Positions 16,451 through 24,828 of a stretch of 64,000 nucleotides of DNA are shown in pieces. The number at the start of each line of letters is the position of its first letter. The stretch's first letter is position 1. Both the position numbers and the translations under genes were made by a program. The notes beneath the pieces were generated by a model that was not told the DNA's origin, searched no databases, and saw only the letters and a program-made list of their open reading frames with translations. Location of the stretch: positions 3,162,001-3,226,000 of the forward strand of contig CP108400.1 of assembly GCA_045039925.1 (NCBI GenBank). Reading direction: 5' to 3'. This stretch comes from Yinghuangia sp045039925 (GTDB lineage: Bacteria; Actinomycetota; Actinomycetes; Streptomycetales; Streptomycetaceae).

Positions 16451-16603
16451 CGGCACGCCCTTCTGTCGAACGGGTGAAGGCCACTCACCCTAACGGGGCA
16501 GAGGGCGGTTTCCCCAGCGTCCGGAAACGACTGCCGGCGCGCGGTCCCGGCGCACGGCTTCGAGCGAAGCGGCGCGTGGCCTGTGGCTGGTGGGGGTGCC
16601 GCG

Positions 16604-17539
16604 TCAGACGTCGCGGTCGCGGAGGCCGAGGTTCTCGTAGATGCGCAACGTGGCCGTCGACCGGTTGAGGGTGATGAAGTGCAGCCCCGGGGCGCCCTCG
16701 GCGAGCAGGCGCTCGCTCATCTCGGTGCCGTACTCGATGCCGACCGCCTGGACCGCCGCCGGGTCGTCGGCGACCGCGCGCACCCGGTCCGCGAGGGCGG
16801 CCGGGAAGTCGGCGTTGCTGAGCTGGGCGAACCGCTCGATCTGGCCGACGTTGGTGACCGGCATGATCTCCGGGATGATCGGCACGTCGCAGCCCGCCGC
16901 CGCGACCCGGTCGCGCAGCCGCAGGTAGTCGTCGACGTGGAAGAACATCTGCGTGATGGCGTAGTCGGCGCCGGCCCGGCACTTGCGCACGAAGTGCCGG
17001 ATGTCCTCGTCCCAGCTCGTCGACCGCGGGTGCATCTCGGGGAACGCCGCGACGCCCACGCAGAAGTCGCCCGACTCGCGGAGCAGGCGGACCAGTTCCT
17101 CGGCGTACGTGAAGCCCTGCGGGTGCGCGATCCACTCGCCCTGCGGGTCGCCGGGCGGGTCGCCGCGCAGCGCCAGGACGTTGCGCACGCCCGCGTCCGC
17201 GTACTGCCCGATGATGTTGCGGAGCTCGCTGACCGAGTGCCCGACCGCGGTGAAGTGGCCGACCGGGGTCAGCGTCGTCTCGGTGGCGATGCGCTCGGTG
17301 ATGTTGACCGTGCGGTCGCGGCTGGAGCCGCCCGCGCCGTACGTCACCGACACGAAGGAGGGGCCCAGCGCCTCGACGCGGCGCAGCGCGTCCCAGAGGT
17401 GCCGCTCGCCCGCGTCGGTCTTGGGCGGGAAGAACTCGAAGGAGAAGGTCCGCTTGCCGCTCACGAGGAGATCGCGGATGGCGGTGGCGCGCGACGAACC
17501 GGGGTCAGGCTTGCGCGGCGAGGCGACTCCGACAGACAT
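16604..17539 (-). CDS. metF: Methylenetetrahydrofolate reductase
   Basis: The 311-residue enzyme reduces 5,10-methylene-THF to 5-methyl-THF for methionine synthesis. Family signatures are intact: FSFEFFPPKTDAGE with the catalytic Glu, SVTYGAGGSSRDRT, HFTAVGHS, NVLALRGDPP, FVGVAAFPE-type strand, and ADYAITQMFFHVDDY. It is of normal length, without the C-terminal regulatory domain of eukaryotic MTHFR. The start is ATG 17539. It is divergent from the polyprenyl synthase gene, a pairing also seen in M. tuberculosis (Rv2172c/idsA2), as I recall. No cobalamin or SAM riboswitch is visible in the short spacer. Confidence 0.95.
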   Translation of the reverse strand: MSVGVASPRKPDPGSSRATAIRDLLVSGKRTFSFEFFPPKTDAGERHLWDALRRVEALGPSFVSVTYGAGGSSRDRTVNITERIATETTLTPVGHFTAVGHSVSELRNIIGQYADAGVRNVLALRGDPPGDPQGEWIAHPQGFTYAEELVRLLRESGDFCVGVAAFPEMHPRSTSWDEDIRHFVRKCRAGADYAITQMFFHVDDYLRLRDRVAAAGCDVPIIPEIMPVTNVGQIERFAQLSNADFPAALADRVRAVADDPAAVQAVGIEYGTEMSERLLAEGAPGLHFITLNRSTATLRIYENLGLRDRDV

Positions 17540-17680
17540 ACTGGGCAGATTAACGGGACCGACGGTTGGTGAGGAGTGTCTGTCCGCCCCGCGAGACGGC
17601 TTTCCGCGCGGCCCGGGGTCGGTGGTAGGCGCGGCGCCCGGTTACGCTGCTCGGGCCCGGCTCTCGACGGAAGACGACCC

Positions 17681-18790
17681 GTGACCTCCTCCCAGCCCCA
17701 CATGTCCGGCGCAGTGCACCCGCTCGACCGGGACGGCCTGCGCGAACGGGTCAATTCCGCGCTTGCGGCGTTCATGGACCGGCAGGCGGCGGTGCTCGCC
17801 GAGGTCGGGGAGGGCATGGCGCCGGTCACCGCCGCGCTGCGCGACTTCCTGCTCGACGGCGGCAAGCGCCTGCGGCCCGGCTTCTGCTACTGGGGCTGGC
17901 GCGGTGCGGGCGGGACCGACGAGGGCGCGGCCGGTGCGGCGGCGGTACGCGCGGCCACGTCGCTCGAACTGCTCCAGGCCAGCGCGCTGATCCACGACGA
18001 CCTCATGGACCGCAGCGACACGCGTCGCGGCAAGCCGGCGGTGCACAAGCGCTTCGAGGGCCTGCACGAGGCGTCGGACTGGCGCGGCAGCGGGGAGGGC
18101 TTCGGGTCGGCGGCCGCGCTGCTGCTCGGCGACCTGTGCCTGACGTGGTCGGACGAGATGTTCTCCGGCAGCGGGGTGGAGCCGTCGGCGCTCGCCGCCG
18201 CGAAGCCGCTGTTCGACGTGATGCGCACCGAAGTGATGGCCGGGCAGTACCTCGACGTGCTGGAGCAGGCGATGGGCGGCGGCTCGGTGGAGCGCTCGCG
18301 CCGCGTGATCCGCTTCAAGTCCGCCAAGTACACGATCGAGAGGCCGCTGCACGTCGGGGCCGCCTTGGCCGGGGCGGGCGAGGACCTACTCGCCGCCTAC
18401 TCGGCGTACGGGCTCCCCCTCGGCGAGGCCTTCCAGCTCCGCGACGACGTGCTCGGGGTCTTCGGCGACCCGGCCGAGACCGGCAAGCCCGCCGGGGACG
18501 ACCTGCGCGAGGGCAAGCGGACGGTGCTGCTCGCGCTCGCCGCCGAGCGCAGTTCCGGGGCGCAGGCCCGGTTGCTCGACGAGTTGGTCGGGGACCCGGA
18601 CCTCGACGACGCCGGGGTCAAGGAGCTCCGGGCGGTGATCCAGGGCACCGGTGCCCTGGCCGAGGTCGAGGCGATGATCGACGCGCTCACCGGCCGGGCC
18701 CTCGCCGCGCTCGACGCGGCCCCGGTCGCCGAGGACGCCCGCGCGGTGCTGCGCGGCCTCGTCGGCGCCGCGACCGTGCGCACGGTCTGA
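17681..18790 (+). CDS. Polyprenyl (geranylgeranyl-type) diphosphate synthase
   Basis: The 369-residue trans-prenyltransferase has the first aspartate-rich motif DDLMD in LIHDDLMDRSDTRRG (about residues 106-110) and the second in QLRDDVLGVFGD, plus GGKRLRP near the N terminus. It condenses isopentenyl diphosphate with allylic diphosphates; product length cannot be read from the sequence. GTG 17681 is chosen over an upstream in-frame ATG because homologues begin here and TTACGCT provides a close -10. The residues before the first motif (L-L-Q-A-S-A-L-I-H) suggest a C20 or longer product. It may supply the nearby CrtI-like enzyme or general isoprenoid needs. Confidence 0.9.
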   Translation: MTSSQPHMSGAVHPLDRDGLRERVNSALAAFMDRQAAVLAEVGEGMAPVTAALRDFLLDGGKRLRPGFCYWGWRGAGGTDEGAAGAAAVRAATSLELLQASALIHDDLMDRSDTRRGKPAVHKRFEGLHEASDWRGSGEGFGSAAALLLGDLCLTWSDEMFSGSGVEPSALAAAKPLFDVMRTEVMAGQYLDVLEQAMGGGSVERSRRVIRFKSAKYTIERPLHVGAALAGAGEDLLAAYSAYGLPLGEAFQLRDDVLGVFGDPAETGKPAGDDLREGKRTVLLALAAERSSGAQARLLDELVGDPDLDDAGVKELRAVIQGTGALAEVEAMIDALTGRALAALDAAPVAEDARAVLRGLVGAATVRTV

Positions 18791-19627
18791 GCGGACGGGG
18801 GCCGCGGCCACCGCGCCGCGCGTCCCGGAGCCGCCCGTTCCGGTTCCGCCGGACTCGTCGGCCCGGCCGCGCTCTTCGGCGCCGTACGACGGCCCGGACA
18901 TCTCGGGTCCCGCGGTCGCGGGCCGGTCCGCGGTGGCGGGCGGGATCTCCGCGGGTGACGCGGGCAGCGAGCCTTCGGCGCCGGTCCCGGTCCCGGTCTC
19001 GGCCTCCGTCGGGGCGGGCACCGCGTCCTTCCGTACGCCGCCCGCCGCCAGTTCGGCACGCCGTGCCCCCGGCAGCACGCGGTCGCCGGGCCCGGGGGCC
19101 TGCGGCACGCCTGCGGGGAGCGGCTTGAGGATCTCCGGCGGATAGCGCCCGATGAGCAGCAGCGCCGTCAGGAACAGGCCGAGGACGACCAGCGGCCCGA
19201 ACAGGCCGGAGGGTTCGTCCCCGGAGGTGTCGCCCGCGGGTGCGGTTGCGGGCGCGGGAGCGGGCGACACGCCGGGGCTGGCGCCGGGGCCGCGCGGTTC
19301 CGGTCCTGTTGCCGCTCCCGGCTGCCCGGGCGGGGGGCGGCGGACGAGTTCGACCGTGCCGATGCGTACGCGGTCCGCGACCGCCGGGTGCCCGCGTGGC
19401 GGCGGTACCGCCGGGGGCGGGGCTGCGGCACCGGGGGTGTCGTCCGATCCGCCCTCCGCGTCGTCGTCCGCGGCGGGTCCGGTGCCGGAGTGCTCTTCGG
19501 CCGCCTGCTGCACCGGGCGCGGGCCGGGCACCATCGGATCCGTGCGGACCGCCCTCGGTTCCGTGGAGGCGAGCAACACACTGTCGTAGACGGCGCCGGC
19601 CGGGCGGCGCTCGACGGAGCTGTTCAT
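18386..19627 (-). CDS. Putative single-pass membrane protein, low complexity (C-terminal extent doubtful)
   Basis: From ATG 19627 the frame reads MNSSVERRPAGAVYDSVLL, then a Pro/Ala/Gly/Asp-rich region, one clear membrane helix (LFGPLVVLGLFLTALLLIGRYPPEILKPL at about residues 148-176) and a second low-complexity region. Codon use in the first 280 codons fits this genome. The first in-frame stop is at 18386, inside the convergent prenyl synthase gene, giving a 405-bp antisense overlap. The overlapping part looks like shadow coding, so the real end may lie near 18800 if a frameshift is present. There is no strong SD. Function is unknown. Confidence 0.45.
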   Translation of the reverse strand: MNSSVERRPAGAVYDSVLLASTEPRAVRTDPMVPGPRPVQQAAEEHSGTGPAADDDAEGGSDDTPGAAAPPPAVPPPRGHPAVADRVRIGTVELVRRPPPGQPGAATGPEPRGPGASPGVSPAPAPATAPAGDTSGDEPSGLFGPLVVLGLFLTALLLIGRYPPEILKPLPAGVPQAPGPGDRVLPGARRAELAAGGVRKDAVPAPTEAETGTGTGAEGSLPASPAEIPPATADRPATAGPEMSGPSYGAEERGRADESGGTGTGGSGTRGAVAAAPVRSDRAHGRGADEAAQHRAGVLGDRGRVERGEGPAGERVDHRLDLGQGTGALDHRPELLDPGVVEVRVPDQLVEQPGLRPGTALGGEREQHRPLALAQVVPGGLAGLGRVAEDPEHVVAELEGLAEGEPVRRVGGE

Positions 19628-19826
19628 GATTCGCAGTCTGGCCAGTTGGCCGCCGCGACCGGCCCGCTCTGCGCCGCGTCGCGAACCAATCACACCGGTG
19701 ACCACTCGGATGGCGGACATTTTCGGCCGCACCCGGGTCCATCCCGAACAGAACCGGACCGGAAACCGGACCTGGAGCCAGCTCTGGAGCCGGGACCCGG
19801 AGCCCGACCCGCAACCGGTCCGCGGA

Positions 19827-20252
19827 TCAGATCCGGACCAGGGCCACCAGCGGGCTCTCGGTGTCGCGCCAGCGGTCGGCGGCCTCGCGCAGCAGATTGC
19901 GGGCCGTGGTCCAGTCCCCCGGCGCACGTTCCGCGAACCGCCGCCAGCGGTCGACCACGATCAGGCGGCGCCCCTCGGAAGGCAGCAGCGTGGCGTCGGT
20001 GAGGCAGTCCCACAGCGCGTCCCAGTTGCGGCCGAAGTACCCGGGCAGCCGCAGGTCGCGCGCACACGCCGCGAAGAACGAGGCCTTGTCGGCCGCTTCG
20101 CCGAGGTCCAGGCGAGCACCCCACCAGCCGTGCGCGTCCGCCGAGGCCAACAGCCGCCGCGCCGCCGCCGCATGCGGAACGTCGACCAGGTCGCCGGGCA
20201 GCAGCGCCGACGTCCACGGCGTCGCGTTGCGCACCTCGTGCCAAGTCCTCAC
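19827..20252 (-). CDS. Barstar-family ribonuclease inhibitor
   Basis: The 141-residue cytosolic protein carries the barstar core: DAHGWWGARLDLGEAADKASFFAACARDLRLPGYFGRNWDALWDCLTDA, with the FGRNWDALWDCL helix that plugs the active site of barnase-like enzymes. GTG 20252 overlaps the TGA of the upstream RNase gene (GTGA), with AGGGTGAT as SD, so the two are translationally coupled. It would bind and neutralise the cognate guanyl-specific ribonuclease in the cytoplasm. The 199 bp downstream to the next gene have CCGGA-rich repeats and no gene. Confidence 0.88.
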   Translation of the reverse strand: MRTWHEVRNATPWTSALLPGDLVDVPHAAAARRLLASADAHGWWGARLDLGEAADKASFFAACARDLRLPGYFGRNWDALWDCLTDATLLPSEGRRLIVVDRWRRFAERAPGDWTTARNLLREAADRWRDTESPLVALVRI

Positions 20253-20758
20253 GGAACGATCACCCTGAACGTCGCATAGTGGTCGGACGTGTAGTACCGC
20301 TCCCCGGGCGCTCCCGTGATGATGCGCCGTGCGCCCCTGTCGTCGGAGCCGGGTGTGTCGACGGTGTACTCCCGGTAGTACCCGTTCTTCTGCTTCGGCA
20401 GGCGCCCTTCGCGGTTGCCGAACACTGTGCCGTCCTTGGCGTACGGGAACGGCCCGCCCGCGTCGATGAGCCGCAGCGTCTCCCGCGCCTCGGCCGGGAG
20501 TTGCCCGACCCGGACGGTGGACATGCCGGGCGGCACACTCGGAGCGGCGGCCGTGGCGGCCGCCGCCGTGGTGTCGGCCGGGGTGGCCGCCGAGGCCGCC
20601 GCGGTGGCGGTGCGCGTCGCCACCCGGTCCGGGGATCCGCCGTCGCCCCCGTCGCCGCCGTCGCCACGCGTGACCAGGAGCGCCACGACGAACGCGGCCA
20701 CGAGGGCGGCGAGCACGCCGCCGATGACCAGCCGGTTTCTTCTCGGCATTTCGGACAT
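20249..20758 (-). CDS. Secreted guanyl-specific ribonuclease (RNase Sa / barnase superfamily)
   Basis: The 169-residue precursor has an N-terminal membrane/signal segment (RLVIGGVLAALVAAFVVALLV), a Gly-Asp and Ala/Thr linker, and an RNase Sa-type catalytic domain of about 95 residues: LPAEARETLRLID, GGPFPYAKDG, NREGRLP, the catalytic Glu in YYREYTVDTPG, Arg in GARRIITG and His in SDHYATF. These enzymes cleave RNA after guanosine outside the cell. ATG 20758 (MSEMPRR) is preferred though the SD is weak. The barstar gene overlaps its stop, giving an enzyme/inhibitor pair. Retention by the hydrophobic segment rather than release is possible. Confidence 0.88.
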   Translation of the reverse strand: MSEMPRRNRLVIGGVLAALVAAFVVALLVTRGDGGDGGDGGSPDRVATRTATAAASAATPADTTAAAATAAAPSVPPGMSTVRVGQLPAEARETLRLIDAGGPFPYAKDGTVFGNREGRLPKQKNGYYREYTVDTPGSDDRGARRIITGAPGERYYTSDHYATFRVIVP

Positions 20759-20931
20759 ATCCGGGATGGTGGCACGCCCGCGCGCGCAGACCCGGCAATG
20801 ACGGCCGACGGCATCGTCGGAGCTAGCGGGCCGCGCCCGCGGACTGCCGGGTCGAGTCTTCAAACTCCCGCCGGGCCTGCGGGCTGTCCGACGGGGCTTT
20901 GAAAACACTCCCTGGGGCCCACAATGGCCTG

Positions 20932-20949
20932 CCGGTTCTCGAGAACCGG
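20932..20949. repeat. Perfect 18-bp palindrome downstream of thiE
   Basis: CCGGTTCTCGAGAACCGG lies 21 bp past the thiE stop. As RNA it forms a 7-bp stem with a TCGA tetraloop but lacks a T-run. It may serve as a terminator for the leftward thiE operon or as an operator. Confidence 0.5.
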
Positions 20950-20970
20950 TGAGCCTCTGTGGTCGCCGCG

Positions 20971-21642
20971 CTATGCCTTCAGGCGCCGGACGAACTCCGC
21001 GGTGGCCGCCGCCGGATCGTCGGCCTCGGTGATGGCCCGCACCACGACCACCCGGGTCGCCCCGGCCTCGATCACCTGGTCGAGGTTGCCCAGGTCGATG
21101 CCGCCGATCGCGAACCACGGCCGTGCGGGGCGGCGCTCCGCCGTGTACCGGACGAGGTCCAGGCCGGGCGCGTGGCGGCCCGGCTTGGTCGGCGTGGGCC
21201 AGACCGGGCCGGTGCAGAAGTAGTCGACGCCGGGCTCGGCGATCGCCGCGTCGACCTCCGCCTCGGCGTGCGTCGAGCGCCCGATGACGACGTCGTCGCC
21301 GATGACGCGGCGGGCGTACGGCACGGGCAGGTCGTCCTGGCCCAGGTGCAGCACCTCCGACCCCGCCGCGTGGGCGACGTCCGCCCGGTCGTTGACCGCG
21401 AGCAGCCGCCCGTGCCGCCGGGCGGCGTCCGCGAAGACGGCCAGGTGCTCCAGCTCCTGCCGGGCTTCGAGGCCCTTCTGCCGAAGCTGCACGATGTCGA
21501 CGCCGGCCGCCAGCACCGCGTCCAGGAACTCCGGCAGGTCGCCCTGCGCCTCGCGCGCGTCGGTGCACAGGTAGACGCGGGCGTCCGCCAGCCTGGCGCG
21601 CGCCGGGGGCGTCCCGTCGGCCGCCTGCCCTATGGCGGTCAT
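20971..21642 (-). CDS. thiE: Thiamine phosphate synthase
   Basis: The 223-residue TIM-barrel enzyme joins HMP-diphosphate and thiazole phosphate to thiamine phosphate. Motifs seen: VYLCTDA, DIVQLRQKGLEARQ, LLAVNDRADVAHAAGSEVLHLGQDDLP, VIGRSTHAEAE, DYFCTGPVWPTPTKPGR and WFAIGGI. Its ATG overlaps the stop of the Rv2175c-like gene (ATGA), so it is translationally coupled to that gene. It is therefore not part of the riboswitch-controlled thiO-thiS-thiG operon on the other strand 2 kb away. The C terminus (AAATAEFVRRLKA) is normal. Confidence 0.93.
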   Translation of the reverse strand: MTAIGQAADGTPPARARLADARVYLCTDAREAQGDLPEFLDAVLAAGVDIVQLRQKGLEARQELEHLAVFADAARRHGRLLAVNDRADVAHAAGSEVLHLGQDDLPVPYARRVIGDDVVIGRSTHAEAEVDAAIAEPGVDYFCTGPVWPTPTKPGRHAPGLDLVRYTAERRPARPWFAIGGIDLGNLDQVIEAGATRVVVVRAITEADDPAAATAEFVRRLKA

Positions 21643-22004
21643 ACGGCGAGGGCCTGGGCGCGGCGGCGGACCTCGGTCTTGCGGTTGCCGCGCAGCGCGT
21701 CGACGGGGGTGCCGGGCAGCGTGTCGTCGTCGGTGAAGAGCCACGCGAGCATCTCGTCGTCCGAGAAGCCCGCGTCGGTCAGCACCGTGATGGTGCCGGC
21801 CAGGCCCTTGACGGTCGCGTTGTCCTGGATGAACGCGGCGGGTACCTGGAGGCTGCGGTTCTCGCCGCGCCGGACCGCCAGGAACTGGCGCTCCTTGAGC
21901 AGTTGGCGGACCCGGGTCACCTCGACGCCGAACATCTCGGCGATCTCGGGGAGGGTCAGCCATTCGCCGACAAGCTTTTCGATGGTGGTCTCGGTCTCGC
22001 TCAC
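21639..22004 (-). CDS. Rv2175c-family DNA-binding protein
   Basis: The 121-residue protein has a winged-helix domain (WLTLPEIAEMFGVEVTRVRQLLKERQFLAVRRGENRSLQVPAAFI) and the family's C-terminal domain (GTITVLTDAGFSDDEMLAWLFTDDDTLPGTPVDALRGNRKTEVRRRAQ). In M. tuberculosis Rv2175c binds DNA and is a substrate of the kinase PknL, phosphorylated on an N-terminal Thr. Thr residues in SETETTIE at the start of this protein could play that role. A PASTA-type Ser/Thr kinase is encoded 4 kb away. The GTG start is at 22004. A terminator hairpin separates it from the upstream reductase gene. Confidence 0.88.
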   Translation of the reverse strand: MSETETTIEKLVGEWLTLPEIAEMFGVEVTRVRQLLKERQFLAVRRGENRSLQVPAAFIQDNATVKGLAGTITVLTDAGFSDDEMLAWLFTDDDTLPGTPVDALRGNRKTEVRRRAQALAV

Positions 22005-22020
22005 GCGACCAAGGATAGGA

Positions 22021-22052
22021 GAACGGGCCGACCTCGACGGGTCGGCCCGTTC
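22021..22052 (-). terminator. Terminator after the FAD reductase gene
   Basis: A perfect 13-bp stem GAACGGGCCGACC / GGTCGGCCCGTTC with a 6-nt loop lies between the reductase stop and the Rv2175c-like start, both on the minus strand. Confidence 0.75.
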
Positions 22053-22113
22053 GGCCTGGGCGCGTCGGCGGGCCGCCGCCGGGGCGCCCGCCGACGTACC
22101 GCCGGAGCCGGGG

Positions 22114-23325
22114 CTACTTCGCCGCGTCCTTGAGGGCGACGCCGATGTCCGCGAACTTCGCCTTGTCCACCGGGACTCCGGTCTGCACGAGCTTGCGTCC
22201 CTGGGCGAGGTCGCGCGGCCGGGCCACACTCAGCAGCGCCACGAGCACGTCGCCCGCGAACCAGCCCGCGGTCCACTTGCCGTCCTCGCCGGGGCCGCGC
22301 ACCACGAGTTCGCCGCCGACGGGGTGGTGGCCGACGTACTGGACCATGCGCCCGAACTGGTCGGACCAGAAGTACGGCACCGGGTCGTACGCGGCGTCGC
22401 CGCCCAGCAGGTTCGCCGCCGCGGTACGCGGGGCCTGGAGGGCGTTGTCCCAGTGCTCGACGTGCATCCGCGTGCCGTAGCGCGGGGACTGGAAGACCGT
22501 GCAGTCGCCCACCGCGTACACGCCCATCGCGGACGTGCGCAGGTGGTCGTCGACCACGACCGCGCCCCGCTCGTCGAGGTCCACGCCGGAGCCCGCGAGC
22601 CAGCCGGTCTCGGGGCGTACGCCGATGCCGACCACGATCACGTCGGCGGGCAGGCGCGTGCCGTCGGTCAGGTGCACCGCCCCCGGTTCGAGCCGGTCGA
22701 CGCGCGCGTTGAGCAGCAGTTGCACACCCGCCTCCCCGTACCACGGCACGAAGCGCGCGCCGATCTCGTCGGGGAAGGCACCCGCGAGCGGTACGTGCAG
22801 CGCCTCGACGACGGTGGTGCGGCAGCCGAGCGCGGCCGCGGCGGTGGCGACCTCGGCACCGATCCAGCCCGCGCCCACGATCACCACGTGCGTGTCGGGG
22901 ACGAGCGCGGCGCGCAGCGAGCGGGCGTCGTCGATCGTGCGCAGCACGTGCACGCCGGGCACCTCGTCGGCGCCGGGCAGGTTGACGACGCGCGAGCCGG
23001 TCGCGATCACGAGCCGGTCGAAGCCGACCGTCCCGGCGTCGGTGTCGACCTCGCCGCCCTCGGTGCCGTCGACTCCCTCGTGCAGCCGCAGCGCGGTGGC
23101 CGTGCGGCCGAGCAGGAGTTCGACGCCGAGGGCGTCCCACTCGGCGTCGAAGGAGGTGTCGTCGGTCTTCCCGGCGAGCACTTCCTTGGACAGCGGCGGC
23201 CGGTCGTACGGTTTGTGCTCCTCCGCGCCGAGCAGGGTGATCCGGCCGGTGTACCCCTGGTCGCGCAGCCCCACGACAGTCTGCAGGCCGGCCATGCCGG
23301 CACCCACGACAAGCACGTTCTCCAT
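22114..23325 (-). CDS. NAD(P)H/FAD-dependent ferredoxin reductase-like oxidoreductase
   Basis: The 403-residue protein has two Rossmann motifs, VLVVGAGMAGLQTVVGLR for FAD at the start and HVVIVGAGWIGAEVATAAA for NAD(P)H at about 153-171. It also carries YDRPPLSKEVL, the IATGSR strand, GIGVRPETGWL and VYAVGDC, typical of the rubredoxin/putidaredoxin reductase group with a C-terminal reductase domain (WSDQFGRMVQYVGH). It would pass electrons from NAD(P)H to a ferredoxin, for example for a P450, although no ferredoxin gene is adjacent. MENVL with AAGGTT upstream sets the start at 23325. It is divergent from the thiamine operon. Confidence 0.85.
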   Translation of the reverse strand: MENVLVVGAGMAGLQTVVGLRDQGYTGRITLLGAEEHKPYDRPPLSKEVLAGKTDDTSFDAEWDALGVELLLGRTATALRLHEGVDGTEGGEVDTDAGTVGFDRLVIATGSRVVNLPGADEVPGVHVLRTIDDARSLRAALVPDTHVVIVGAGWIGAEVATAAAALGCRTTVVEALHVPLAGAFPDEIGARFVPWYGEAGVQLLLNARVDRLEPGAVHLTDGTRLPADVIVVGIGVRPETGWLAGSGVDLDERGAVVVDDHLRTSAMGVYAVGDCTVFQSPRYGTRMHVEHWDNALQAPRTAAANLLGGDAAYDPVPYFWSDQFGRMVQYVGHHPVGGELVVRGPGEDGKWTAGWFAGDVLVALLSVARPRDLAQGRKLVQTGVPVDKAKFADIGVALKDAAK

Positions 23326-23473
23326 GGCGGGAACCTTAGGGCCCGACACGTGTCGTGCCACGGCCGAAGAGTTTGATTGAGGCAAGGATCACGCGGAGCG
23401 GCGCAGTGCCGCGGAGCGGGCATCCCGGGGACGGCCCCGGAGCCGTGCGGCGACCGGAGGTAGGGTTGACACC

Positions 23474-23563
23474 TCACGGGAGCCCGGTGGGACCGGGCTG
23501 AGAGGGGAGCTGTCAGCTCCCGACCGTCCGAACCTGATCCGGGTCATGCCGGCGTAAGGGAGT
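23474..23563 (+). ncRNA. TPP riboswitch (THI box)
   Basis: The aptamer core is clear: ACGGGAGCCCG with GGGCTGAGAGG (P2-P3), then GACCGTCCGAACCTGATCCGGGTCATGCCGGCGTAAGGGAG (written here in parts: GACCGTCCGAACCTGATC, GGGTCATGCCGGCG, TAAGGGAG). It lies directly before thiO and should reduce expression when thiamine diphosphate is abundant. TAGGGT at 23461-23466 is a plausible -10 so that the transcript starts at the aptamer. Confidence 0.95.
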
Positions 23564-23574
23564 GTTCAGCAACC

Positions 23575-24828
23575 ATGGCTTCCCCAGGCCCCGCGGCCGA
23601 CGCCGTCGTCATAGGCGGCGGTGTCATCGGCCTCTCCATCGCGTGGCGCGCGGCGCTGCGCGGCCTCTCCGTCACGGTCCTCGACCCCGCGCCCGGGCGC
23701 GGGGCGTCGCACGCCGCCGCCGGGATGCTCACCCCGGTCTCCGAGCTCCAGTACGGCGAGGAGTCCCTGCTCCGCCTCAACATGGCCTCCGCCGACCGCT
23801 ACGCGTCGTTCGCCGCGGAACTGGCCGACGCCTCGGGCCTGCCGTCCGGCTACCGGGCGTGCGGCACCCTCGCGGTCGCGCTGGACGCCGACGACCGCGC
23901 GGTCCTGAAGGACCTGCACGCGTTCCAGGAGCGCCTCGGCCTCGCCTCGACCTGGCTGACCAGCCGCGAGTGCCGGCGCCTCGAACCGATGTTGTCCCCG
24001 GCCGTCTCGGGCGGCCTGCACGTCGAGGCCGACCACCAGATCGACAACCGGCGCCTGGTCGCCGCGCTGCTCGCGGCCTGCGGGCGGGCGGGCGTCACGC
24101 TGGTCCGGGCGCGGGCCGCGGCGCTGCTCACCGACGCCGACCGCGCGACGGGCGTACGCCTGGACGACGGCACCGAACTCGCCGCCGGGCAGGTCGTGCT
24201 CGCCGCCGGGTGCTGGTCGAACGCGGTCGAGGGGCTGCCGCCCGGCACGCTGCCCCCCGTGCGGCCGGTGAAGGGCGAGATCCTGCGGCTGCGCGTCCCG
24301 GAGGTCTTCGCTCCGTTCCTGTCGCGCAACGTCCGCGGCGTCGTCAAGGGCGGCAGCATGTACCTGGTGCCGCGCGAAGACGGCGAGTTGGTGGTCGGCG
24401 CCACCGAACACGAGCTGGGCTACGACACCGAGGTGACCGCGGGCGGCGTGTACGAGCTGCTGCGCGACGCGCACGAACTGGTCCCGGGCATCACCGAACT
24501 CCCGCTCGTGGAGACCCACGCGGGCCTGCGCCCGGGGACACCCGACAACGCCCCCGTCATCGGCGCCGCCGAGCTGCCGGGCCTGGTGCTGGCGACCGGC
24601 CACTACCGCCACGGCGTGCTGCTGACCCCGGTCACCGCGGACGCGGTCGCCGAACTGCTGGCCGAGGGCACCGTGCCCGAGGTCGTGCGCCCCTGGGGCC
24701 CGGGCCGCTTCACCGCACCGCCGCAGGAAGTACGGGACCAGGAGGAACGGGACCAGGAATCCGCGTCCCGGCCGCGCACGCCGCGGGATCCGCGCCAGGA
24801 GCCGCACAAGGAGGTGTCGTTCGCATGA
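23575..24828 (+). CDS. thiO: Glycine oxidase
   Basis: The 417-residue FAD enzyme (VVIGGGVIGLSIAWRAA at residues 11-27) oxidises glycine to the dehydroglycine needed for the thiazole moiety of thiamine. Typical features are GASHAAAGMLTPVSE, RPVKGEILRLR, YLVPREDGELVVGATEHELG and LRPGTPDNAPVIG. It is longer than Bacillus ThiO by a charged tail of about 40 residues (QEVRDQEERDQESASRP). ATG 23575 lies 11 bp after the riboswitch, and its TGA overlaps the thiS start (ATGA). First gene of thiO-thiS-thiG. Confidence 0.93.
   Translation: MASPGPAADAVVIGGGVIGLSIAWRAALRGLSVTVLDPAPGRGASHAAAGMLTPVSELQYGEESLLRLNMASADRYASFAAELADASGLPSGYRACGTLAVALDADDRAVLKDLHAFQERLGLASTWLTSRECRRLEPMLSPAVSGGLHVEADHQIDNRRLVAALLAACGRAGVTLVRARAAALLTDADRATGVRLDDGTELAAGQVVLAAGCWSNAVEGLPPGTLPPVRPVKGEILRLRVPEVFAPFLSRNVRGVVKGGSMYLVPREDGELVVGATEHELGYDTEVTAGGVYELLRDAHELVPGITELPLVETHAGLRPGTPDNAPVIGAAELPGLVLATGHYRHGVLLTPVTADAVAELLAEGTVPEVVRPWGPGRFTAPPQEVRDQEERDQESASRPRTPRDPRQEPHKEVSFA

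Noticed and set aside
20959..23376. Long plus-strand frame across thiE, the Rv2175c-like gene and the FAD reductase
   Set aside because: It is antisense to three well-supported genes with intact motifs.
23465..23470. TTGACA as the -35 of the thiamine operon
   Set aside because: It lies too close to the riboswitch start, and the matching -10 position is GC-rich; TAGGGT just upstream fits better as -10.
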